NCBI GenBank assembly: GCA_022447365.1
Contig: JAKVBL010000003.1
Location: 124,001 to 188,000 of the forward strand
From: Oleiphilaceae bacterium
Lineage (GTDB): Bacteria > Pseudomonadota > Gammaproteobacteria > Pseudomonadales > Oleiphilaceae
DNA length: 64,000 bases
Direction of reading: 5' to 3'
Positions 37,501 through 45,766 of this stretch are shown here, in pieces. Both the position numbers and the translations under genes were made by a program. The stretch's first letter is position 1. Every line of letters begins with the position of its first letter. The notes under the pieces were generated by a model. That model saw nothing but the letters and a program-made list of their open reading frames with translations. It was not told the origin of the DNA and did not search any database.

Positions 37501-39973
37501 AATTACTGCAGCGCTTGCATCAGGCGCAATGAGTCATGGTGCTCTGGTTGCCAAAGCCCACGAAGCGGTTGCTCAGGGTACCAATATTGCCGGAGCGATG
37601 AGTAATTCTGGTGAAGGTGGTGAGAATTCACGTCGTTATAACACTGTAAAAGCCAGTAAGATCAAGCAGTTTGCGTCTGGTCGTTTTGGTGTTTGGGTTG
37701 GCTATCTAGCAGATCCATCGCTACAAGAAATTGAAATTAAAATCGCACAGGGAGCGAAGCCAGGTGAGGGTGGTCAGCTACCTTCTGCGAAAGTAAATGT
37801 AGAGATCGCAGCGGCACGTGGCGGTACACCTGGGGTAGAGCTAGTTTCTCCTCCTCCGCACCACGATACATACTCGATCGAAGACTTAGGCCAGTTGATT
37901 CACGACGCGAAAGCAGCGCGTGTGAAGGTAATCGTTAAACTAGTATCGTCAGAAGGTGTGGGCACGATTGCAGTAGGTGTTGCGAAAGCGGGTGCCAACG
38001 TGATCAATATTGCAGGTAATACAGGAGGTACTGGTGCCGCGCAGGTAACCAGTTTGAAAAACACGGGGCGTGCTGCAGAGCTAGGTATCGCAGAAGTACA
38101 TCAAGCACTGACTGCAAATGGCTTGCGTGACCGCGTTGTGTTGCGTTGTTCAAACGCCCATCAAACAGGTTTAGATGTTGTTAAATCTGCAATGCTCGGT
38201 GGTGATTCCTTTGAATTTGGAACCACCGCACTGATGATGCTTAAGTGTGTGATGGCGAAAAACTGTAACGTGAAATGCCCAGCAGGTTTGACAACAAACC
38301 CAGAAGTATACGAAGGCGACCCACGAGCCTTGGCACAGTACTTTATTAACCTAGCGCACGAAGTGCGTGAAGTCTTGGCAGAACTCGGCTTTGCAAGTTT
38401 GCGTGAAGTACGTGGCCGTACAGATCTTTTACAACTTATTCGTCACCCGAACTTAATTGGTCAGTTGGATATGCGCGCCTTATTACGCGTACCAAATGCC
38501 AAAACGTTAGACGAAGAAGCGGTCGCGCTTGAAGCCAACTTTGAGCCAGACCAAGCTTATATCGACGAAGCCTACGAACGGTTCTTCGAAGCGCAATTGG
38601 CTTCGTTAGAAATCGAAGGCCCGCGTCTGACTAACTGTAATAAGACAACCGGTGGTCAATTCAGTATTGATGTAGAGCGCCATCTTAACTACGAACTTAC
38701 TGAAGAGCAGTGCACTGCTCACCCTGCAATAGATACATTAAGCAACGGTCGAGTGGTATTGCGTGAAGACAGCTTAACGGTTGCAACACATAATTCAGCA
38801 GGTCAAAGCTTTGGTGCGTTCAATAACTCTGGTGTAACGCTTAAACACAGCGGTACCTGTAACGACGGAGTTGGTAAAGGCGCGAGCGGTGGCCGTATTA
38901 TCGTTAGCAATCCTGGTGGTGGTGCGACATGCGAAGAAGGCAACGTACTGATCGGTAACTTTGCTTTGTTCGGTGCAACGGGTGGTGAGTTGTTTGTACA
39001 AGGCCAAGCGGGCGACCGTTTTGGTGTACGTAACTCTGGCGCAGTAGCTGTCGTTGAAGGTGTGGGTGACTTCTGCTGTGAATATATGACCAACGGCAGC
39101 GTGATCAATTTAGGCTCATATGGAAAAGGCTTCGGCAATGGTATGAGTGGAGGTACCGCTTATCAGTATGATCCAAGCGGCCAAATTGCAGAGCGTTGTA
39201 GCCGAGACTCAGTACGAGCGACGGCATTATCTGAAGATTCAAGCTTAATGCGTGCACAAGAAGACGCGTTGAAGTTGCACCTTGAACTGCACATTCAACA
39301 TTGCGGCTCAAGCCTAGCGGCAAGCTTGCTAGAAAACTGGGACAAAGCGCGTCAACACTTCTATGTGCTGATTCCTTTATCTTTGTATCGCTACCACTGT
39401 GGTGAAGCGATTCTTGAAGCAAGTCCTCGTAAAGTCTTGTTGGAAGAGCTTTCTCAATCATGGGGCTTGTGGCAGTTGCGTCGCATCGGTGACGCTTATA
39501 AGCGCAAGCAAGACATGTTCAATGGTGATGTTCCCGGTTATGGAGAGCGTGATAGCGGGCTTATTTACCAGTACGTGAATGCCATGGGCATCTTGCGCCG
39601 CGCCAAAGAGCTAGCAAGCAAGTCTGATTTAGTGAAATCAACACGTGTAACCAGCGACGAAATGGCGCGTCACTTAATTGAAAGCGAAGACCGAAAGCTA
39701 GTCGAGCAAATTCATAAAGACTTAAAAGCATCTTTTGAGGCCTACAGCAACGAAGCACTCGCAGCTTTGCTTGCTGATAAGCGCGTACGTGATTACAAAG
39801 AGTCACTGATGTTGCGTGAAGTGTGGGATACCCGTGCATGGGGTACAACGGTGTGGATTATTGAACGTGACCGTCAAAACAAAGCCGAGTTGGCCGAGTT
39901 TCCACCGTTGGAAGAAGCCTTAGCCAGACATTATTTACAGACCATCGCGAGCGTCATGCAACAGGCAGCTTAA
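34544..39973 (+). CDS. gltB: Oversized glutamate-synthase large-subunit-like protein
   Basis: An 1809-aa relative of GltB (usual length about 1480-1530). A class II amidotransferase domain (about 15-400) begins after a short propeptide; Cys15 in SSCGVGF is the expected N-terminal nucleophile, with RFSTNTAPN and AHNGELNT. The central domain and FMN synthase domain follow (about 990-1300: AMSNSGEGGENSRR, GGTGAAQVTSLKNTG). The cluster loop is C1235-x5-C1241-x3-C1245, one residue shorter than the usual C-x5-C-x4-C. The GXGXG barrel lies about 1400-1600, and an extension of roughly 150 residues ends the protein. No gltD is adjacent; a CysJ-like diflavin reductase follows 80 bp downstream. Confidence 0.88.
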   Translation: MMRYLFNSEQEHSSCGVGFITHKRSEQTHELLEHAHQALCRIPHRGGFDAEGTGDGAGVNIDISLSFFRYITGNENLELGEFGVANFFYPRKEEQHSEAERLLRNVFKQYGLNIILWRDVDVDTAALNQKSAQAQLKIHQLVFERPSNIDNQDEFERHINDALEEIEYPAFKRPELAGFYPLSMSSRTQVYKGRLNSWEVVPYFKDLSHPKHQIHTLFFHTRFSTNTAPNPMFAQPFRRMAHNGELNTDRKNRLSEDAIARSHNREIIFPEGQSDSARLDQTLARRIIEDRLDIDEASLMMMPPAWENDERIQGNQRDMLEYFALSEEKNDGPAALIFSDGVKVGARLDRLGLRPLRSVETNDYLAVMSEAGQIDFAPESIIRRGRIEAGGMVLFDHERKCIEYTNDVLERLSDEQDYGLLLEQARIRLSDLHPVALSEVEVPGKLCVSALHVAYSMNQESFKFLLDPMLQNGWEKISAMGYGLAPNSFAKEEGGMSRFFSQRFAQVTNPPLDSIREADGMTLRVSLGAKPNFAQKGAKQLTLPSPILQPQHLKQIEKQDVLRVERVETLYEVDLNDATNNLIKLEEALERVCSHVEALARNNWDIIVLSDINVSHHKAALPAVLVASAANQRLIKQGLRFNSSLLFETGQAVSTHDVACLLGFGVSAVCPLTVFYRACELHGDHAAVEVALGKYQKAVEKALMKTMGKFGLCTAESYIGGEFFESNFLDTEDAKLKQIFPNIHAPVGGVRFADIAQSAADWHARVADIQSENEIPLLGLFKERSDGAGHSFGTTAVREFVNMTEESIEYAEEPESGHPLRLATDVSYKKMGYEPCTPEQIDGFEITPAYRQFCKEVYRERDSRPAALRDVLCLPLDFATAATEEDFKARLDSVDLKGNVSYSARGLFVIARDDGRFEVSLTSSDEARLKALHSAFVAFLGAELCRAQIENGALIVEVQGGEIEFFESLITAPASIALGEVQPAHEITAALASGAMSHGALVAKAHEAVAQGTNIAGAMSNSGEGGENSRRYNTVKASKIKQFASGRFGVWVGYLADPSLQEIEIKIAQGAKPGEGGQLPSAKVNVEIAAARGGTPGVELVSPPPHHDTYSIEDLGQLIHDAKAARVKVIVKLVSSEGVGTIAVGVAKAGANVINIAGNTGGTGAAQVTSLKNTGRAAELGIAEVHQALTANGLRDRVVLRCSNAHQTGLDVVKSAMLGGDSFEFGTTALMMLKCVMAKNCNVKCPAGLTTNPEVYEGDPRALAQYFINLAHEVREVLAELGFASLREVRGRTDLLQLIRHPNLIGQLDMRALLRVPNAKTLDEEAVALEANFEPDQAYIDEAYERFFEAQLASLEIEGPRLTNCNKTTGGQFSIDVERHLNYELTEEQCTAHPAIDTLSNGRVVLREDSLTVATHNSAGQSFGAFNNSGVTLKHSGTCNDGVGKGASGGRIIVSNPGGGATCEEGNVLIGNFALFGATGGELFVQGQAGDRFGVRNSGAVAVVEGVGDFCCEYMTNGSVINLGSYGKGFGNGMSGGTAYQYDPSGQIAERCSRDSVRATALSEDSSLMRAQEDALKLHLELHIQHCGSSLAASLLENWDKARQHFYVLIPLSLYRYHCGEAILEASPRKVLLEELSQSWGLWQLRRIGDAYKRKQDMFNGDVPGYGERDSGLIYQYVNAMGILRRAKELASKSDLVKSTRVTSDEMARHLIESEDRKLVEQIHKDLKASFEAYSNEALAALLADKRVRDYKESLMLREVWDTRAWGTTVWIIERDRQNKAELAEFPPLEEALARHYLQTIASVMQQAA

Positions 39974-40053
39974 GACTCTGAAGAAAAGAATTTAATAACG
40001 ATTGAAATGTGCGAAGCCTCGTTTGAAGTATCTCGAGGTGAGTAGGAGGAAAT

Positions 40054-41874
40054 ATGAACGACATCGTGAATGACGTAAACCAAGTGGGCGAAAACGCCGC
40101 TACGCGTGTACCTTATTTACCGCAGGACTTGCCGTTTAACGAAGATCAAAAGCAGTGGATGGGCGGTTTTCTTGCTGGCCTACATACGCGTTTATTGATC
40201 AACAACGATGGCGCGCAAGCAGGTGCAAGTCAATCTGCGCCAGTCGCACAAAAAGCGATATCTATTATCGTTGGCACCCAGACTGGCAACTCAGAAACTG
40301 TTGCGGAAGATGCTGCCGAGCTAGCACGTTCTCAGGGTTTAGCACCTACCGTTTACGACATGGACGATGTAACGCTAGACATGCTGTCTGCCACTGAGCG
40401 CTTGCTTGTTGTAACGAGTACTTACGGCGAGGGTGAAATGCCCGACAACGCACAAAACTTGTGGGATCAGGTTGAGGCAGACGACGCGCCGCGTTTCGAG
40501 AATATGTTCTACTCAGTACTTGCCTTGGGTGATACCAACTACGACGACTTCTGTTTAGCTGGCCAGCAATGGGATGAGCGTTTGGCAGAACTTGGCGCAA
40601 CGCGCGTTGAAGATCGTGTTGATTGCGACATTGACTTTGAAGCTGCTGCTGAAGCATGGATCGAGAAAGTGATCCCGACCATTGCAAGCAAAGGACGTGA
40701 CGGTGGTGTTTCTGGTGCGGCCGCAGAGCCTGTGTCAGCGAAAAACGAAAAATCTAAGTTCAATCGCAACAACCCTTTGCAAGCGAAGTTGGTCAACAAG
40801 CGTTTGTTGAACAAAGAAGGCTCAAGTAAGGAAATCGTGCATTACGAATTCTCTTTGGGCGATAGCGGCGAAACCTACAATGCAGGGGATGCACTAAATG
40901 TTATTGCGTTGAACCAACCTAGCCTTGTTGAAGCCTGCTTAGCCGTGTTCGGTGTTGATGATGCAGAGTCTGTTCCATACAAAGAGCAAAACTATACAGC
41001 CGCAGACGTACTCAAAGCGCATCTAGAAATTCGCACTCCGTCAAAAGATTTAGTGATTGAACTGGCGAAGCGCAGTGGCGACCAAGAGCTGACGCGTCTA
41101 GTTGAAAATAACGATACAGAAGCATTAAACGACTTCTTATGGGGTAAAGATGTTGTTGATTTGTTGAAGGCCTATAAGGGCGACATGCGCTTTGCCGAAT
41201 TTGTTGCTTTGTCTAAGCCTTTAGCGCCGCGTGCTTACTCGATTTCATCAAGCATCAATGCGCATGAAAACGAAGTACACCTGACCATCGGTAGTGTGCG
41301 TTATGATCATGATGGTCGTGATTATATGGGTGTGTGCTCAACCTACTTGGCAGACTTAGTTGAAGACGGCCAAGAAGTAGCATGTTACTTCTCGCCAAAT
41401 AAAAGCTTCTCCGTACCAGAAGACAACTCAGCGCCTATGATTATGGTTGGCCCTGGCACTGGTATCGCGCCATTTAGAGCTTTCTTGGAAGAGCGTCAGG
41501 CTCGCCAAGCAGGTGGCGACAACTGGTTATTCTTTGGTGATCGCAACCGTGCCACGGATTACATCTACGAAGAAGAAATGGAAGCAATGAAGGCGTCAGG
41601 TCTTTTAACCACGCTAGACCTTGCCTTTTCGCGTGACCAAGAAGAAAAGGTATACGTACAAGACCTCATGAAGCAGAGTGGTGCAGAGTTCTTTGAATGG
41701 CTTGAGCGTGGCGCCTATTTCTACATCTGTGGTGACGCCTACCGCATGGCTAAAGATGTGGATGCAGCCTTGCATGACATCATTGCAGAGCATGGCAACA
41801 TGAGTGCTGAGCAAGCAGACGCCTATTTGGCAGACCTTAAGAAACAAAAACGTTATGTGCGTGACGTGTACTAA
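40054..41874 (+). CDS. CysJ-like NADPH diflavin reductase (sulfite-reductase flavoprotein type)
   Basis: A 606-aa FAD/FMN reductase. A short helical N-terminus (QKQWMGGFLAGL) precedes a flavodoxin domain (about 68-215: IIVGTQTGNSETVAED, TSTYGEGEMPDNA, LALGDTNYDDFC). The FAD domain contains APRAYSISSS and GVCSTYLADL. The NADPH domain has VGPGTGIAPFRAFLEER, FFGDRNRATDYIYEEE and the C-terminal RDVY with terminal aromatic Tyr606. All binding residues appear intact. Its usual partner CysI is not nearby; instead it follows the GltB-like gene with AGGAGGAAAT at the start, probably one operon. It could still serve sulfite reductase encoded elsewhere. Confidence 0.9.
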   Translation: MNDIVNDVNQVGENAATRVPYLPQDLPFNEDQKQWMGGFLAGLHTRLLINNDGAQAGASQSAPVAQKAISIIVGTQTGNSETVAEDAAELARSQGLAPTVYDMDDVTLDMLSATERLLVVTSTYGEGEMPDNAQNLWDQVEADDAPRFENMFYSVLALGDTNYDDFCLAGQQWDERLAELGATRVEDRVDCDIDFEAAAEAWIEKVIPTIASKGRDGGVSGAAAEPVSAKNEKSKFNRNNPLQAKLVNKRLLNKEGSSKEIVHYEFSLGDSGETYNAGDALNVIALNQPSLVEACLAVFGVDDAESVPYKEQNYTAADVLKAHLEIRTPSKDLVIELAKRSGDQELTRLVENNDTEALNDFLWGKDVVDLLKAYKGDMRFAEFVALSKPLAPRAYSISSSINAHENEVHLTIGSVRYDHDGRDYMGVCSTYLADLVEDGQEVACYFSPNKSFSVPEDNSAPMIMVGPGTGIAPFRAFLEERQARQAGGDNWLFFGDRNRATDYIYEEEMEAMKASGLLTTLDLAFSRDQEEKVYVQDLMKQSGAEFFEWLERGAYFYICGDAYRMAKDVDAALHDIIAEHGNMSAEQADAYLADLKKQKRYVRDVY

Positions 41875-41912
41875 GCACTTACTTAAGTAGGTGCTTAGCG
41901 CACCGTTAAACT

Positions 41913-41949
41913 AAAAATCCTACAGGTCGAGAGAGGTGCGGGATTTTTT
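41913..41949. terminator. Terminator after the diflavin reductase gene
   Basis: AAAAATCC (41913-41920) pairs with GGATTTTT (41941-41948), T-run downstream. It is preceded by a separate perfect hairpin TAAGCAC...GTGCTTA at 41872-41897 that begins inside the stop codon of the reductase gene. Confidence 0.7.
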
Positions 41950-41974
41950 ATGTTTCAAATTTAGGGAAGAAAAA

Positions 41975-42808
41975 GTGAATAAATTTGGATTTAGTCTTGA
42001 AGAGATGCGCTCGGCGGGTGTTGAGTGTATCTACAAAAAAGAAGACGCTCCAGAGCAGTTGGCTAGCAAAATATTTGACTTCAAAACGGGACCTGATGTG
42101 CTTTCGCCGCTTGCTGCAGGAAAAGAGCAGTTTTTGGAGCATTTGGTAAAGCACCAACCGAAAACGGGGCATGCACTTTTGGATGGTGGAGAGCTATTTG
42201 TGGCTCTTAAAGGAAGAATTAGGCCTGCGCTGCGACAAGGCATGGCGCCCGGCGTGTCAGCTGGACTTTACATTGAGGCGCAAGGGCGCGTGATCGAGCT
42301 AGGCGCGATGTCATGTTCTTTCGAGAGCGCGGGTTCTTCGATGAACTTAGGTTTGCCTAGTCAATTAAGAGAGGCATACTATCTTGATGGTCACGTGCAA
42401 GGTATGGGTCTGCTTGTGAATCCTTCTGATTTGTATAATACCGATTTTCTACCCACTAAGTTGTCCAACGGATGGCCGTATACTAATACGATTGTTTCAG
42501 GCCTTCGTGGTGTGAAAACCATATTGGCGCGGCTTGTCGAACGTTTTGACTTAGAGGCCCAATCTAGTAGCGATTACTATGGTCTAAGGTGTTTCCTAAA
42601 GAGAAAAGGCAACGACAAAGATGTCGAGGAATCGCTTTTGCTTCATGTACCGACCCAAGAAATATTTCATATGACAGGTCGAGATATCCTCGGCATGCGA
42701 GCGCTACAAAACCCCGTAGAAGCCCTAGACGAATACTGCTCTCACATCATCACCACCGGAATGAATGACTTCTCATTCGATGCGTATTTAGGCGATAAGG
42801 TGTTTTAG
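41975..42808 (+). CDS. Hypothetical protein
   Basis: A 277-aa soluble protein of unknown family. I choose GTG 41975 because GGGAAGA lies 5 nt upstream; the longer frame from 41936 begins inside the terminator stem. Features are a Gly-rich middle (GMAPGVSAGLYIEAQG), several aromatic clusters and no signal peptide or membrane segment. It follows the terminator of the diflavin-reductase gene, so it is probably a separate unit. Confidence 0.65.
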   Translation: MNKFGFSLEEMRSAGVECIYKKEDAPEQLASKIFDFKTGPDVLSPLAAGKEQFLEHLVKHQPKTGHALLDGGELFVALKGRIRPALRQGMAPGVSAGLYIEAQGRVIELGAMSCSFESAGSSMNLGLPSQLREAYYLDGHVQGMGLLVNPSDLYNTDFLPTKLSNGWPYTNTIVSGLRGVKTILARLVERFDLEAQSSSDYYGLRCFLKRKGNDKDVEESLLLHVPTQEIFHMTGRDILGMRALQNPVEALDEYCSHIITTGMNDFSFDAYLGDKVF

Positions 42809-42839
42809 TTGATTAGGGGCTGTCCCCAGCTGAATGTCC

Positions 42840-43253
42840 TTAGACTAACGCGACGATTTTTCCGTCGCCAAGCAAGTCGCATTGCGCCTGAATATCGAGT
42901 TCTAATTCGTTGATTGCGCGACGACACCAAACCTTAAACACATCACTTCGGCCTTCTTGTTCAAACTCGGTTTGAAGTTTATTTCGTGCCCAAAAAAACG
43001 TATCGAGGGGGTGATGTTCAGATGCTGGAAGTTTAAATACTGCGGCTAAAGTATGGACCGCTTCAATAAATTCATCGATGGTTACAGGGCTCACGTGTTG
43101 ATGACGAAAGCGCATAGCTTTGAAGCATAAATTCGTATTGGCATGCTCGTACTTTCGTTTGTATTCATCGCGTTCTTCGAAGTTTATTTTTGGCTTGTCT
43201 TGCACAGTGTTTATCCAGTCCTGCTCTATTGTGAGAGAGTTACCATTTAGCAT
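42840..43253 (-). CDS. Hypothetical protein, possibly iron-regulated
   Basis: A 137-aa soluble, charged, mostly helical protein with no recognised domain. It has His-rich spots (RFRHQHVSP, SEHHPLDTFFW) and two cysteines near the C-terminus. ATG 43253 is 15 bp from a Fur-like box, so it may respond to iron. It is convergent with the preceding hypothetical gene. Confidence 0.65.
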   Translation of the reverse strand: MLNGNSLTIEQDWINTVQDKPKINFEERDEYKRKYEHANTNLCFKAMRFRHQHVSPVTIDEFIEAVHTLAAVFKLPASEHHPLDTFFWARNKLQTEFEQEGRSDVFKVWCRRAINELELDIQAQCDLLGDGKIVALV

Positions 43254-43267
43254 TTTTTAAATCTAAA

Positions 43268-43282
43268 TGAGAATCGTTATTA
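43268..43282. promoter_or_regulatory. Putative Fur box
   Basis: TGAGAATCGTTATTA fits the 7-1-7 Fur pattern with three mismatches and sits just upstream of the minus-strand gene at 42840-43253. By-eye call. Confidence 0.5.
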
Positions 43283-43486
43283 TATAGAATATGAATGTAA
43301 ACCGCTAGAAATAATCGAAGAAGACTCGCCTTAAGAAACTTAAATTAGTTGACTAGGTATTGCAGAAAATGCGAATTATGCATCGTGCTGAAAAAGCAGG
43401 CGATAGCTGATTTGGGAAATCGTTGGAAGGTTGGGCGTTACATTAATTTGCTATATAACACCCGATTCTAGCTATTGATGAATGGC

Positions 43487-43916
43487 TTATTTTACTTGTG
43501 CTAAATACTTGTCTAAGCGGTCTTTATTAACAACGAATTTACTTGTTAGAGACGAAGCATTCGTTTTTACCGCGTCTAGATTTGTTGGCTTGCCTGCAAC
43601 GATTACGCCGACCATCGCCAATACCGAATGGGGTAGGCATTGGTAAACGTACACGCCTTCTTTATCGATCGTCACCGACACTTTTTTGTTCATATCTCCT
43701 TTCCAAGGTGTCGCGCCTTCTGGAATTAATCCTGCAACGGATTCAGAATTATGCGCTGGATCGCTTGGTAAAAAATGTACCGTGTCGCCCACTGCTACAT
43801 GAAGCACGGCTGGTGTGAATACCATTGGGCCGTCCGCTCCTACGTTTTTCATTTCTACGCTGTGTTCCGCTGCTGATAACACTAAGGAAAAGGACTGATA
43901 AAAGTTTCATATTCAT
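43487..43916 (-). pseudogene. Pseudoazurin (blue copper protein), signal peptide out of frame
   Basis: The mature cupredoxin is intact from residue AEHSVEMKNVGADGPMVF: copper ligands His (PAHNSES), Cys (YQCLPH), His and Met (LAMVGV). Pseudoazurins pass electrons to nitrite or nitrous-oxide reductase in the periplasm. The signal peptide (MKLLSVLFLS, ATG at 43910 or 43916) is in another frame, offset by one base from the mature part between about 43880 and 43905. In the mature frame the only start is GTG 43882, giving a 131-aa product without an export signal. Either an inactivating indel or a sequence error. Confidence 0.78.
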
Positions 43917-43962
43917 TATATTTCTCCGATTATTTATTTGAAAAAAGAACCATAAATAATAG

Positions 43963-45156
43963 TTACCAGCCTAAGGAGTACGCGCAATAGCCTAATAGCA
44001 ATGCAGGAATGGCGCTGTAGAGGGTCGCGTTAAATGCGGCTTTAGGCGCGAGTGCTAGTGCTGGAAATAATGCGTCGCCATCGTTGCTAATTGCGTTTGC
44101 CAATTGAGCTGACAGAGGAATGACACCGTTAAGGTAAAGAGTGGTTGTTACGATTTGTGGGCCGCAACCGGGAATGAAGCCGATTAGAACAGCAAAAAGT
44201 ATCGCCAGACCACCTAATTGTTGGAACACAGATTGTAGATCAAGGCCATAGCTGTATACCAGAAATTCATAGCTGAGAAAGCCTAAAATAACCCAAACTG
44301 AAATAAAGCTGGTTTCTGCGACGACGGTCTCTTTCAGGTGTTTGATATCGGTTTTTTCCGCAAAACGTGCCGACCAAGAGTCCAATGGTTGACCAACCCA
44401 AACAGAGATGCAGAGCAAAGCCCCAATAAAACCCAACCAAGTAACGGGCTGATAGTCAGTCCATGCGCCAAATAAAGCATTAGTGTCTACCAGAAAGGCC
44501 TCAAGCAAACCAAAGATTACACCCGGAACAAGTACCCCTATAAATGCATATACCTTGAGAGGGGTTGTACGCGAGAAGCTGAATGTATTCAGTTGTGTTT
44601 CGTCAGATTTCCTCTTTAGATAGTCGTGCCCATGTACGGCGTTAATGATATAGCCAGAAACAATTCCTGCGCATAAACTTAATCCATATACGAGTGCGGC
44701 GGTTTCCGCCTCTTTCGCGATGAGTAAGAATGCGGCATCCCCCATTGTTGCAATCAATACTGCGACAAGTGCACCGAAGCTCATACTGCCATTCACGAAC
44801 TGAGTGACTACAATAATAGCGCCACCGCAACCTGGTAGTGCACCTAAAAAAGCAGCTACTGGGACTTGGAGAATAGATTTTCGATTAAGTAATTCTCGAA
44901 GATCCGCTTTTAAGTGACGGTCAAGGTAGTAGAAGCCTGCTAGCGTGATCGAGACAAAGACGCTGACAGCGATATATGCATCGCTCATGGTTTCAACGAT
45001 AAGCCCAAATAAGGTTTTGTCGACGATATATATTATGCCGATCAAGCATAGAAAGGGTGTAAGAAGTATTAGTTCTTTGACCAGTAAACGCGGTGTTTCC
45101 CGCCATGTTAAATCTGGACTTGGATAGTTTATCTTTGCGAGTAGCCACGTTGTCAT
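43963..45156 (-). CDS. Putative 10-TM heavy-metal (manganese-type) exporter
   Basis: A 397-aa membrane protein with about ten helices and two related halves: FLGALPGCGGAIIVVTQF (about 103-120) and GFIPGCGPQIVTTTLY (about 328-343). These paired PGCG motifs mark the ArsP_2 / putative manganese transporter family. The cytoplasmic loop around residues 180-195 is His/Lys-rich. The substrate is not certain; Mn or Fe fits the iron-linked neighbours. It is 13 bp downstream of the ferritin-like gene, probably cotranscribed. Confidence 0.85.
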   Translation of the reverse strand: MTTWLLAKINYPSPDLTWRETPRLLVKELILLTPFLCLIGIIYIVDKTLFGLIVETMSDAYIAVSVFVSITLAGFYYLDRHLKADLRELLNRKSILQVPVAAFLGALPGCGGAIIVVTQFVNGSMSFGALVAVLIATMGDAAFLLIAKEAETAALVYGLSLCAGIVSGYIINAVHGHDYLKRKSDETQLNTFSFSRTTPLKVYAFIGVLVPGVIFGLLEAFLVDTNALFGAWTDYQPVTWLGFIGALLCISVWVGQPLDSWSARFAEKTDIKHLKETVVAETSFISVWVILGFLSYEFLVYSYGLDLQSVFQQLGGLAILFAVLIGFIPGCGPQIVTTTLYLNGVIPLSAQLANAISNDGDALFPALALAPKAAFNATLYSAIPALLLGYCAYSLGW

Positions 45157-45169
45157 AAAGAGTTGTGCC

Positions 45170-45664
45170 TTAATGTGTAAGAGGATGTTGGCAGTGAGTG
45201 TTTAGTGCCTCTTCTACAGCGTCGAGGTGCACAATGTTTTCATGCATGTTGCGATAGGCAAGATCGAATAAGCGATAGTCTTTTTCTAGGGTCATGGTGC
45301 AAATTTCAGAGTAGGCTTGAACTGAAGAGGCTTCGCTTAAATAGAGGCTTTTAAGTAACTTAGAAAAAGAGCTTTTTAATTGTGTGCTAGGGTAGTGTTT
45401 GTTTCTCGTTTTTGTGGGCGCTTCCGGGCCTTGGATAAGTTCAATGCAATGCTCAATGCATTGGTAGTGATCTTTATCTTCGGTCAAGGCTGTGTGAAAA
45501 CAAGATAATAAATGCTGGTCTCTGCCCACATGACACGCATGACGCTTTATTAATTCCGAGTAAAGCAAATGCGTTCTGATCTCGTTATTGGCAATAAGGT
45601 TCAATAAAGTGAGTAAGCGTGGTTTGGTGTCCGAGTCGAGTGTCTTTCTTAGGGTGATTTTCAT
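45170..45664 (-). CDS. Ferritin-like four-helix protein
   Basis: A 164-aa all-helical protein. NEIRTHLLYSEL, TEDKDHYQCIEHCIEL, LSEASSVQAYSEIC and NMHENIVHLDAVEEAL place Glu and His residues as in diiron ferritin/bacterioferritin-type bundles. I cannot assign it to a named subfamily. Next to a metal exporter and downstream of the Fur-controlled fumC region, a role in iron or manganese handling is likely. Confidence 0.68.
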   Translation of the reverse strand: MKITLRKTLDSDTKPRLLTLLNLIANNEIRTHLLYSELIKRHACHVGRDQHLLSCFHTALTEDKDHYQCIEHCIELIQGPEAPTKTRNKHYPSTQLKSSFSKLLKSLYLSEASSVQAYSEICTMTLEKDYRLFDLAYRNMHENIVHLDAVEEALNTHCQHPLTH

Positions 45665-45766
45665 GCGCTTTTCCTTGCTTGTCTTATCGTAACCAACTTA
45701 TGTTATTTCGATTCGGTACTGACAACGCGCGTGAGTTTTGTCAGCGCGCTGTCGTTGTTATGTTAA

